This document shows positions 45,862 to 53,465 of a stretch of 64,000 bases of DNA, one piece after another. The stretch's first letter is position 1. The number at the start of each line of letters is the position of its first letter. The stretch is from Microbacterium immunditiarum. Its GTDB lineage: Bacteria; Actinomycetota; Actinomycetes; Actinomycetales; Microbacteriaceae. The DNA lies in NCBI RefSeq assembly GCF_013409785.1, contig NZ_JACCBV010000001.1:992001-1056000 (forward strand), given 5' to 3'. The position numbers were made by a program, and so were the translations under genes. The notes beneath the pieces are model-generated. The model saw only the letters and a list, made by a program, of their open reading frames with translations, made no database searches and was not told where the DNA came from.

Positions 45862-45945
45862 CGCCGAACGCACGACTTCGCGCCCAACGCACGACGTGGC
45901 GATGTCGGTGAACCGTGCACTCGACGGGAAGTCGTGCACTCGGCG
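45862..45945. repeat. 84-bp imperfect palindrome between rhamnose genes
   Basis: CGCCGAACGCACGACTTC (45862-45879) pairs with GAAGTCGTGCACTCGGCG (45928-45945) with two mismatches. The 48-base centre has further short matches (ACGCACGAC, CCGTGCAC). It looks like an extragenic palindromic element and may reduce rhaB transcription or protect the upstream mRNA. Confidence 0.65.
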
Positions 45946-45962
45946 CAGAAGGGGGGAGGGAG

Positions 45963-48020
45963 TCATCGCAGGAACGCCGCCGCGACGCCAGAGTCCACCG
46001 GGACGTGCAGGCCGGTCGTGCGGCTCAGCTCGGGGCCCGTGAGCACGTACACCGCGTCGGCGACGTTCTCGGGGACGACCTCGCGCCTCAGGATCGTGCG
46101 CTGCGCGTAGAACTCTCCGAGCTTGTCCTCGGGCACGCCGTAGGTTGCGGCGCGGTTGGCGCCCCAGCCCGACGCGAAGATGCCCGAGCCGCGCACGACG
46201 CCGTCGGGGTTCACGCCGTTGACGCGGATGCCGTGCTCGCCGAGCTCGACCGCGAGAAGCCGCACCTGGTGCGCCTGGTCGGCCTTCGTCGCGGAGTACG
46301 CGATGTTGCTGGGGCCTGCGAACACGGAGTTCTTCGACGAGATGTAGACGATGTCGCCGCCCATGCTCTGTTCGATGAGCGCCTTCGCGGCGGCCTTCGA
46401 TACGAGGAACGAGCCCTTCGCCATGACGTCGTGCTGGAGGTCCCAGTCCGCCTCGGTGGTCTCGAGCAGCGGCTTCGAGAGTGACAGGCCGGCGTTGTTG
46501 ACGACGAGGTCGATGCCGCCGAACGCGAGCAGGGTCGCGTCGATCGCGGCCTGCACCGCCGCGGGATCGGCGACGTTCGCGGCGACTCCGATCGCGACAT
46601 CCGTGTTCCCGAGCTCCGCCGCGACGGCCTGCGCCTTCTCGAGGTCGAGGTCGGCCACGACGACGCACGCGCCCTCGGCCGCGAGCCGCGACGCGATCGC
46701 CTTGCCGATGCCCGACGCGGCGCCGGTCACGAAGGCGACACGGCCCTGATGCGACTTCGGCTTCGGCATCCGCTGCAGCTTGGCCTCTTCGAGCGCCCAG
46801 TACTCGATGCGGAACTTCTCGGCGTCGCCGATCGGCGTGTAGGTCGACAGCGCCTCGGCGCCGCGCATGACGTTGATCGCGTTGACGTAGAACTCGCCCG
46901 CGACGCGCGCGGTCTGCTTGTTCGCGCCGTACGAGAACATGCCCACGCCCGGCACGAGCACGATGAGCGGGTCGGCGCCGCGCATCGCGGGGCTGTCGGG
47001 CGCCGCGTGGGCCTCGTAGTACGCGCGGTAGTCGGCGCGGTACTGCTCGTGCAGCTCCTTGAGCCGCGCGATCGAGTCCTCGACGGATGCGTCCGCAGGA
47101 AGGTCGAGCAGCATCGGCTTGACCTTCGTGCGCAGGAAGTGGTCGGGGCAGCTCGTGCCCAGCTCCGCGAGCGCGGGCGCCTTCTCCGACGCGAGGAAGT
47201 CGAGCACGACCTCGCTGTCGGTGAAGTGGCCGACCATCGGCTTGTCGGTCGAGGCGAGTCCGCGGATCGTCGGCGCGAGGGCCGCGGCCTTCGCGCGGCG
47301 CTCCGCCTCCGGCAGCGCCTCGAACCCGGCCCGCACGCCGCCGAACGGCTCGGGCTTCCCGTGCTCGGCGATGTGGGCCGCGGCCGTCTCGATGATCCAC
47401 AGCGAGTTGCGCTCGGCCTCGTCGGAGGTGTCGCCCCACGCGGTGATGCCGTGCCCGCCGAGGATGCAGCCGACCGCCTGCGGCTTGCGCCGCTTGATCT
47501 CGGCGATGTCGAGGCCGAGCTGGAACCCGGGGCGCCGCCACGGCACCCACGCGACCTTGTCGCCGAAGATCTTCGCGGTGAGCTCTGCGCCGTCGGCGGC
47601 GGTCGCGATCGCGATGCCCGAATCCGGATGCAGGTGGTCCACGTGCGCCGCGTCGACGAGGCCGTGCATCGCGGTGTCGATCGACGGCGCCGCGCCGCCC
47701 TTGCCGTGCAGGCAGTAGTCGAACGCGGCGACCATCTCGTCCTCGCGCTCGACGCCGGGGTAGACGCCGGCGAGGGCGCGCATGCGGTCGAGCCGCAGCA
47801 CCGCGAGCCCTTCGGGCCGCAGTGTGCCGAGGTCGCCGCCAGACCCCTTGACCCACAGCAGCTCGACGGGCTCGCCCGTCACCGGGTCGGTCTCAGTGCC
47901 CTTGGCGGAGGTGTTTCCGCCCGCATAGTTCGTGTTCGCGGGGTTCGAGCCGAGGCGGTTCGAGCGCGCGATGAGTGCCTCGACGGGCTCGGCGAACGGG
48001 TTCTCAAGATCGTCCGTCAT
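45963..48020 (-). CDS. rhaD: Bifunctional rhamnulose-1-phosphate aldolase / lactaldehyde dehydrogenase
   Basis: A 685-residue fusion. Residues about 1-420 are a class II aldolase that splits L-rhamnulose-1-phosphate to dihydroxyacetone phosphate and L-lactaldehyde, with the metal-binding HVDHLHPDS and GGHGITAWG. Residues about 430-685 are an SDR with TGAASGIGKA, NNAG and the YSATK active site, which oxidises the lactaldehyde. ATG 48020 is used. ATG 48029, which overlaps the rhaI stop as ATGA, adds three residues and is an alternative. Confidence 0.92.
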   Translation of the reverse strand: MTDDLENPFAEPVEALIARSNRLGSNPANTNYAGGNTSAKGTETDPVTGEPVELLWVKGSGGDLGTLRPEGLAVLRLDRMRALAGVYPGVEREDEMVAAFDYCLHGKGGAAPSIDTAMHGLVDAAHVDHLHPDSGIAIATAADGAELTAKIFGDKVAWVPWRRPGFQLGLDIAEIKRRKPQAVGCILGGHGITAWGDTSDEAERNSLWIIETAAAHIAEHGKPEPFGGVRAGFEALPEAERRAKAAALAPTIRGLASTDKPMVGHFTDSEVVLDFLASEKAPALAELGTSCPDHFLRTKVKPMLLDLPADASVEDSIARLKELHEQYRADYRAYYEAHAAPDSPAMRGADPLIVLVPGVGMFSYGANKQTARVAGEFYVNAINVMRGAEALSTYTPIGDAEKFRIEYWALEEAKLQRMPKPKSHQGRVAFVTGAASGIGKAIASRLAAEGACVVVADLDLEKAQAVAAELGNTDVAIGVAANVADPAAVQAAIDATLLAFGGIDLVVNNAGLSLSKPLLETTEADWDLQHDVMAKGSFLVSKAAAKALIEQSMGGDIVYISSKNSVFAGPSNIAYSATKADQAHQVRLLAVELGEHGIRVNGVNPDGVVRGSGIFASGWGANRAATYGVPEDKLGEFYAQRTILRREVVPENVADAVYVLTGPELSRTTGLHVPVDSGVAAAFLR

Positions 48021-48025
48021 CGAGA

Positions 48026-49192
48026 TCATGCCCCCCATCCGGCCTGCACGCCGCCGACGCGCTCGGCCTCGATCTTCTCCTGATAGCCGGATGCCCCGAA
48101 CGCCGCCATCGGGTCGCGGGGGAGCCCGCGCGCCTCGCGCCAGTCCGCGAGAGCCGGGCGCACGTCGGTGTAGAACGCGTCCATGAAGATGGCGTTCGCG
48201 GCGAGGACGTCGTTCTCCGCCTGCGCGACCGCGAGCGCCTCGCGGTCGACCAGGAGGGCGCGGGCGGTCATCTCCTGCACGTTGAGCACCGAGCGGATCT
48301 GGCCGGGGATCTTCTTCTCGATGTTGTGGCACTGGTCGAGCATGAACGCGACGTCGGGACTGTTGAGGCCGCCTCCGCGGATCACTTCGAAGATGATGCG
48401 GAACAGCTGGAACGGGTCGGCCGCCCCCACGATGAGGTCGTCGTCGGCGTAGAAGCGCGAGTTGAAGTCGAACGAGCCGAGCTTCCCGAGGCGCAGCAGC
48501 TGCATGACGATGAACTCGATGTTCGTGCCGGGTGCGTGGTGGCCTGTGTCGAGGCACACGACGGCGCGGTCGCCGAGCGCGGCCACCTGCGCGTACGAGG
48601 TGCCCCAGTCAGGGACATCCGTGTGGTAGAAAGCCGGCTCGAAGAACTTGTACTCCAGCACCAGCCGCTGGCCGTCTGTCAGGTGCGCGTAGATCTGCTG
48701 CAGCGAGTCCTGCAGGCGGTCCTGGCGACCGCGCATGTCGTTCTGGCCGGGGTAGTTCGAGCCCTCGGCCAGCCAGATCTTGAGGTCGCGGGACCCCGTC
48801 TCGTCCATGATGTCGATGCACTCGAAGTGGTGCTCGATCGCCTTGCGGCGGACGCGCTCGTCGTGGTGGGTGAGCGCGCCGAACTTGTAGTCCTCGTCCT
48901 GGAACGTGTTCGAGTTGATCGTGCCGAGCGTGACCCCCTGGTCCTCGGCGTGGCGGCGCAGGTCGGCGTAATCCTCGACCTTGTCCCACGGGATGTGCAG
49001 GGCCACGCTCGGCGCGAGCGCCGTGAAGCGGTGGACCTGCGCGGCATCCGCGATCTTCTCGTACGGGTCGCGCGGCGTGCCCGGCGTCGCGAACACGCGG
49101 AACCGCGTGCCCGAGTTGCCGAACGCCCACGACGGCAGCTCGATGCCCTGGGCCTCCAGGGTGGACAGGATCTCGGGGGAGAGGGTGCTCAC
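48026..49192 (-). CDS. rhaI: L-rhamnose isomerase
   Basis: A 388-residue TIM-barrel isomerase converting L-rhamnose to L-rhamnulose. GTINSNTFQDEDYKFGALTH, LAEGSNYPGQNDM, LEYKFFEPAFYHTDVPDWGT and VCLDTGHHAPGTNIEF carry the metal-binding Glu, Asp and His residues of the RhaI (Pseudomonas-type) group. A GTG start at 49192. It is the first intact gene of the rhamnose operon. Confidence 0.92.
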   Translation of the reverse strand: MSTLSPEILSTLEAQGIELPSWAFGNSGTRFRVFATPGTPRDPYEKIADAAQVHRFTALAPSVALHIPWDKVEDYADLRRHAEDQGVTLGTINSNTFQDEDYKFGALTHHDERVRRKAIEHHFECIDIMDETGSRDLKIWLAEGSNYPGQNDMRGRQDRLQDSLQQIYAHLTDGQRLVLEYKFFEPAFYHTDVPDWGTSYAQVAALGDRAVVCLDTGHHAPGTNIEFIVMQLLRLGKLGSFDFNSRFYADDDLIVGAADPFQLFRIIFEVIRGGGLNSPDVAFMLDQCHNIEKKIPGQIRSVLNVQEMTARALLVDREALAVAQAENDVLAANAIFMDAFYTDVRPALADWREARGLPRDPMAAFGASGYQEKIEAERVGGVQAGWGA

Positions 49193-49208
49193 GATGTGCG
49201 CTTTCGTC

Positions 49209-49350
49209 TCAGATTCGCGGGGTGTCGGGGTGGGTGTCGTCGCTCGTGCCGGACCCGCCGGCGGCGAGCTCGTCTGCCGGAGCGCAGGGCGATCACCGAC
49301 CCGAAGGCCTTCTGGACGTCGGCGAGCTCGAGCACGGGGGTCGCGGTCAC
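49209..49350 (-). pseudogene. Scar of a deleted sugar ABC transporter
   Basis: A GTG at 49350 opens TATPVLELADVQKAFGSVIA, the start of a sugar ABC ATPase of the RbsA/RhaT type, then runs into an Arg-rich wrong frame. In another frame the last part reads ADELAAGGSGTSDDTHPDTP and stops at 49211-49209, like a normal protein C-terminus. The junction is near 49287. This is where rhamnose operons usually carry ATPase, permeases and binding protein, so those genes were probably lost by one deletion. Confidence 0.65.
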
Positions 49351-49381
49351 CGGGGCATCACCACTCTCGCTATTAAGGGAG

Positions 49382-49393
49382 TGAATCGTTTCA
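49382..49393. promoter_or_regulatory. LacI operator 1 of the rhamnose operon
   Basis: TGAATCGTTTCA, a LacI-type pseudopalindrome with central CG, lies just downstream of the minus-strand -10 box at 49414-49409. A near-identical site is at 49460-49471. Confidence 0.75.
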
Positions 49394-49408
49394 TCCCCTG
49401 CCGAAGCG

Positions 49409-49438
49409 ACAGTAGGCTATGTTTTGAAAGACTGTCAA
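49409..49438 (-). promoter_or_regulatory. Promoter of the rhamnose operon
   Basis: Minus strand: TTGACA (49438-49433), 18-bp spacer, TACTGT (49414-49409). The same -35/-10 pair and spacing occur in the promoter at 34668-34639. Confidence 0.75.
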
Positions 49439-49459
49439 GCCGGATGCCGCGACCGTGAC

Positions 49460-49471
49460 TGATTCGTTTCA
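49460..49471. promoter_or_regulatory. LacI operator 2, before the lacI gene
   Basis: TGATTCGTTTCA differs from operator 1 at a single base. It lies 41 bp before the regulator ATG, 78 bp from operator 1, so looping or autoregulation is possible. Confidence 0.72.
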
Positions 49472-49511
49472 TCAGCTCGATCGGGGCCGGACTTCGGGGT
49501 GGAGGTGACCG

Positions 49512-50510
49512 ATGGCGGTCAGCGTGCGAGACGTCGCCGACGACGCGGGCGTCTCGGTCGGCACGGTGTCGAACGTCCTCAACCGGCCCGAGAAGGTCGC
49601 GCCCGGGACCGTTGCGCGCGTGCAGGCGTCGATCGAGCGCCTCGGCTTCGTGCGCAACGACGCCGCACGTCAGCTCCGCGCAGGCCGCAGCCGCACGATC
49701 GGGCTCATCGTGCTCGATGTGCGCAATCCGTTCTTCACCGAAGTGGCCCGCGGCGCCGAGGAGCGCGCGGCCGAGCACGGCCTCTCGGTGCTCGTCGCCA
49801 ACAGCGACGAGAAGCAGCACCGCGAGGCGACCTATCTCGACCTGTTCGAGGAGCAGCGCATGTTCGGCGTGCTCGTCACGCCGGTCGCTGAGAACCTCCC
49901 GCGGCTGCGGCGCATGCAGGACCGCGGCATCCCGACGGTCCTCGTCGACCGCGAGTCCCACGACGCGGCCTTCGCGTCGGTCGCGGTCGACGACGTCGAG
50001 GGCGGTCGCATCGCCGCGGAGCACCTGCTGTCGATGGGCCGTCGCCGCATCGCGTTCGTCGGGGGTCCCGTCTCCATCCGACAGGTCTCCGACCGTCTCG
50101 CCGGCGCACAGACGGCCGTCGCGGCGGCGGGCGGTCAGCTCGAGTTCATCGGCACCGACGCGCTGACCGTCGAAGAGGGCCGCCGCGTGGGGCGAGGCAT
50201 CCGCGATCGCTCACCTGCCGACCGGCCCGACGCGATCTTCGCGGCCAACGACCTGCTCGCGCTCGGCGTGCTGCAGAGCCTCGTGATGGCCGGGTCGGTC
50301 AGGGTGCCCGAAGACATCGCGCTCATCGGCTACGACGACATCGACTTCTCGGCAGCCGCCGTCATCCCGCTCAGCTCGGTGCGCCAGCCGGCCGCGCTGA
50401 TCGGCTCGACCGCCGTCGACCTGCTGCTGGAGCAGCAGCAGGGAGCGCGGCCGCGCGAGCACGTCGTGTTCCAGCCCGTGCTCGTCGTGCGCGCGTCGAC
50501 CGCGGGCTGA
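49512..50510 (+). CDS. LacI-family repressor of the rhamnose operon
   Basis: A 332-residue repressor. The HTH is VSVRDVADDAGVSVGTVSNV with the hinge RNDAARQLRAGRSRTIG, followed by a sugar-binding core with ALIGYDDIDFSAAAVIPLSS. GGAGGTGA precedes ATG 49512. It is divergent from rhaI and has two TGAATCGTTTCA-type sites between, so rhamnose or rhamnulose is the likely inducer. Confidence 0.92.
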   Translation: MAVSVRDVADDAGVSVGTVSNVLNRPEKVAPGTVARVQASIERLGFVRNDAARQLRAGRSRTIGLIVLDVRNPFFTEVARGAEERAAEHGLSVLVANSDEKQHREATYLDLFEEQRMFGVLVTPVAENLPRLRRMQDRGIPTVLVDRESHDAAFASVAVDDVEGGRIAAEHLLSMGRRRIAFVGGPVSIRQVSDRLAGAQTAVAAAGGQLEFIGTDALTVEEGRRVGRGIRDRSPADRPDAIFAANDLLALGVLQSLVMAGSVRVPEDIALIGYDDIDFSAAAVIPLSSVRQPAALIGSTAVDLLLEQQQGARPREHVVFQPVLVVRASTAG

Positions 50511-50527
50511 CCGGCACCGGCGGTGCG

Positions 50528-51952
50528 TCAGCTCGCGTGGCGGGGGCGTGCGGATGCCGCGCCCTGACCCCCGCTCGCCGGGACGCGGATCGGCGTGGTC
50601 GCGGCGACCTCGTCGCTGAACTGCTCGGGCTCATGCGGAGCCTGCGCGCCGGCGGCTACGGCCGCCGCCGTGGCCGGAGGCGGAATCCGGACGGAGGTCG
50701 TGAGGATCGAGAGCGGGCGCGTCTCGTCGATCGTGAGCGCGAAGCGGCGCGACTCGTGGCGGCGGACGCGCCCCGACACCGACATCCAGACCGCGCCGAT
50801 CGCGAACGCGATGAACGCGGCGACGGCGCCGACGCCGATCGCGACGCGCGGGCCGAACTGCGCAGCGACCCATCCGATGATCGGGGCGCCGATCGGCGTG
50901 CCGCCCATGAGGATCGCCATGTACAGCGCGAGCACGCGACCGCGCAGCGCGGGGTCGGTCGTGGTCTGCACGTACCCGTTCGCTGTCGTCATCATCGTCA
51001 CGACCGAGAACCCCGTCACCATGAGCGTCACCGCGTAGAGCCAGTACGACGGCATGAACGCGGAGACGCCCGCCGTGACGGCGAACAGCAGCGTGCCGCC
51101 GATGAGGACGCGGATGCGGGCGGCATCGCGCCGCGCCGCCATGAGCGCGCCGGCGACCGAGCCGATGGCGAGGATCGAGCTCAGCAGTCCGAATCCGTCT
51201 GCCTCGCGCCCGAACTCGAGGGCCATCGTCGACGCGAAGATCGGGAAGTTCATGCCGAACGCGCCGATGAGGAACACCATCGCGAACGTCACGACGAGGT
51301 CGGGCCGGCGCGCGACGTAGCGGAACCCGTCGGCGAGGCGTGCGGCCCCGGTCGCCTTCGCGCGCGGCATGAGCTCGTGCGTGCGGATGAGCATGAGCGC
51401 GGCGATCATCGCGATGAACGTCGCCGCGTTCGCGACGAACACCCACCCCGTGCCGATCGCGACGATGACCACGCCCGCGACGGCCGGGCCGATCATGCGC
51501 GCGCCGTTGAACGACGCCGCATTGAGCGCGACCGCGTTCGAGGCGTTCTCGCGCGCGACGAGGTCCGACACGAACGCCTGACGCGCGGGGTTGTCGAACG
51601 CGGCGACGACGCCGAGCGCGAGCGCGAACCCGTACATGATCCAGAGGTTCATCACCTCGGTGAAGATGAGGACGCCGATCGCGAGCGCGAACACGCCGAG
51701 CATCGTCTGCGTCAGCAGCAGCAGGCGGCGGCGGTCGAAGCGGTCGGCGACCCACCCGGTCACGCTCACGAGCAGCAGCGGCGGCGCGAACTGCAGCGCC
51801 ATCGTGACGCCCATCGCGCCGGCGTCGTTGTTCGTGAGGCCGGTGAGCACGACCCAGCTGATCGCCGTCGCCTGCATCCACTGGCCGACGTTGGAGACGA
51901 GCGCTCCGATGAACCAGACCCGGTAGTTGAAGCTCGCGAAGGAGCGGAACAT
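50528..51952 (-). CDS. MFS transporter, enterobactin-exporter (EntS)-like
   Basis: A 474-residue major facilitator. It begins FRSFASFNYRVWFIGALVSN and has VTGWVADRFDRRRLLLL in loop 2-3. The last ~60 residues form a soluble Pro/Ala tail. ATG 51952 is used, and a GTG at 51961 that overlaps the MarR stop (GTGA) adds three residues. It is coupled to the MarR gene, typical of a repressor/efflux pair. Confidence 0.87.
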   Translation of the reverse strand: MFRSFASFNYRVWFIGALVSNVGQWMQATAISWVVLTGLTNNDAGAMGVTMALQFAPPLLLVSVTGWVADRFDRRRLLLLTQTMLGVFALAIGVLIFTEVMNLWIMYGFALALGVVAAFDNPARQAFVSDLVARENASNAVALNAASFNGARMIGPAVAGVVIVAIGTGWVFVANAATFIAMIAALMLIRTHELMPRAKATGAARLADGFRYVARRPDLVVTFAMVFLIGAFGMNFPIFASTMALEFGREADGFGLLSSILAIGSVAGALMAARRDAARIRVLIGGTLLFAVTAGVSAFMPSYWLYAVTLMVTGFSVVTMMTTANGYVQTTTDPALRGRVLALYMAILMGGTPIGAPIIGWVAAQFGPRVAIGVGAVAAFIAFAIGAVWMSVSGRVRRHESRRFALTIDETRPLSILTTSVRIPPPATAAAVAAGAQAPHEPEQFSDEVAATTPIRVPASGGQGAASARPRHAS

Positions 51953-51957
51953 CGCGT

Positions 51958-52410
51958 TCACCGTGCCGCCATCCTCTGCATGAGCTCGGCGGCCTTGGCG
52001 AGGATCGCCCGCTCGTCGGAGTCGAGCTCGGCGAGAGCGGCCTCGACCCATGCGTCGCGGCGACTGACCGTCTCCTGGACGACGGCTCGCCCGGCATCCG
52101 TCAGATCGATCACGACCTTGCGGCCGTCGGTCGCGTCGGCCGTGCGTGTGACGAGCCCCTCCTCCTGCAGGCAGTTGACGGTGCGGTTCATCGCGGGGGC
52201 GGACACGCGCTCGTGATCGGCCAGCTCGCCGAGCGTGTGCGGGCCGTGCATCGTGAGCACCGCGAGCACCGTGAACTGGCCGTCGCTCATCGAGTCGACC
52301 GCGCGCTGCGAGCGCATGCGACGCGACAGCCGGAAGGTCGCCATGCGGAGATCCGACGCCTCTCTCGACAGATCTTCGGTTGTCTGGGAGGACTCTTCGG
52401 TATGCGGCAT
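51958..52410 (-). CDS. MarR-family regulator of the MFS gene
   Basis: A 150-residue MarR protein: HTLGELADHERVSAPAMNRTVNCLQEEGLVTR is the wHTH (cited in part), and the wing is DATDGRKVVIDLTDAG. ATG 52410 is preferred because ATG 52425 overlaps the inverted repeat TTAACA/TGTTAA. It probably represses itself and the MFS gene and perhaps the divergent hydrolase. Confidence 0.88.
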   Translation of the reverse strand: MPHTEESSQTTEDLSREASDLRMATFRLSRRMRSQRAVDSMSDGQFTVLAVLTMHGPHTLGELADHERVSAPAMNRTVNCLQEEGLVTRTADATDGRKVVIDLTDAGRAVVQETVSRRDAWVEAALAELDSDERAILAKAAELMQRMAAR

Positions 52411-52418
52411 CAGGATAG

Positions 52419-52444
52419 TTAACATAGGTCATTACCCTTGTTAA
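52419..52444. promoter_or_regulatory. MarR operator
   Basis: TTAACATAGG (52419-52428) and CCCTTGTTAA (52435-52444) form a nearly perfect inverted repeat with a 6-bp centre. It lies just before the MarR ATG at 52410. The divergent hydrolase has a TAGACT -10-like box at 52466-52471. Confidence 0.72.
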
Positions 52445-52478
52445 GTAAAATCCGGATGTCACCTCTAGACTCATCCGC

Positions 52479-53333
52479 ATGCCCGAGTTCGAGGACGCAC
52501 ACGGCATCGCGATCGTCTACGACGAGCACCCCGCGAGGACGACACCGCGCGCGGTCGTGCAGCTGCTGCACGGCGTCGGCGAGCACGCGGGGCGATACGC
52601 CGCCGTCGTCGAGGCGCTCACCTCCGAGGGGTACGCCGTGTATGCGGACGACCATCGCGGGCACGGTCGCACCGGCATGAAGCAGCACGGCGACGATCCG
52701 AGCAAGCTCGGGCGGCTCGGAGTCGGGGGCATGCCCGCGGCGCTCGCCGCCGTGTGGCAGTTCACGCAGCTCATCCGCAATGAGAATCCCGATCTGCCGC
52801 TCATCATGCTCGGGCACTCGTGGGGATCGTTCCTCGCGCAGAAGCTGCTGAACGTGCACCCCGAGGCGTACGACGGCGCCGTGCTGAGCGGGTCGGCCCT
52901 GCTGTGGCCGGGATCGCTCAATGCGGGGGACCTCAACGCGCCGTGGAAGGCGCAGGACGCGATGGGCACCGAGTGGCTGTCGTCGGACCTCTCGGTCGGC
53001 AAGGCGTTCATCGAGGATCCGCTGACCACGACGACGCCGTTGCTGCAGCTGTTCGGCGTCGTCGATGCGGCACGCCTCTACGGGCGCCCGCGCAGGGAAC
53101 TCGGCCGCGACATCCCTCTGCTGCTCATGGTCGGGCGCGACGACACGGTCGGCGGTCCACGCAGCGTGCACCGCCTCGCCGACGCGTACCGGACGCGGTC
53201 GCAGCTCACCGACGTCACGACGCTCGTCTACCCCGACGCGCGGCACGAGATCTTCAACGAGGCCATGCAGGCCGACGTGCGAGCGGACCTGCTCGCCTGG
53301 CTCGACGCGAGATTCCCCGCCCGAGACCGTTGA
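52479..53333 (+). CDS. Alpha/beta hydrolase, monoacylglycerol lipase-like
   Basis: A 284-residue hydrolase. The oxyanion region is LLHGVGEHAGRY, the nucleophile Ser is in IMLGHSWGSFLAQ, the Asp is in MVGRDDTVGG and the His is in PDARHEIFNE. This is the lysophospholipase/monoglyceride lipase group. TAGACT lies 7 bp before ATG 52479, suggesting a leaderless mRNA. No signal peptide, so it is probably cytoplasmic. Confidence 0.9.
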   Translation: MPEFEDAHGIAIVYDEHPARTTPRAVVQLLHGVGEHAGRYAAVVEALTSEGYAVYADDHRGHGRTGMKQHGDDPSKLGRLGVGGMPAALAAVWQFTQLIRNENPDLPLIMLGHSWGSFLAQKLLNVHPEAYDGAVLSGSALLWPGSLNAGDLNAPWKAQDAMGTEWLSSDLSVGKAFIEDPLTTTTPLLQLFGVVDAARLYGRPRRELGRDIPLLLMVGRDDTVGGPRSVHRLADAYRTRSQLTDVTTLVYPDARHEIFNEAMQADVRADLLAWLDARFPARDR

Positions 53334-53376
53334 CGCCGGATGCCCCGCGGGGCCATCCTGGCTCTTAGCGATGTCG

Positions 53377-53390
53377 TGGGAGCGCTCCCA
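53377..53390. promoter_or_regulatory. CebR/CelR-type operator
   Basis: TGGGAGCGCTCCCA is a perfect 14-bp palindrome identical to the known actinobacterial CebR/CelR binding site. It lies 75 bp before the cellulase ATG. No cebR gene is in the window, so control by cellobiose or cello-oligosaccharides must come from a distant regulator. Confidence 0.88.
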
Positions 53391-53465
53391 TGATCGGCTC
53401 CCCGAGGTCGCGGCGCCGACGACGACGTGGGCGCGGTCGATGAAGACACACCCCTGGAGGCACGC

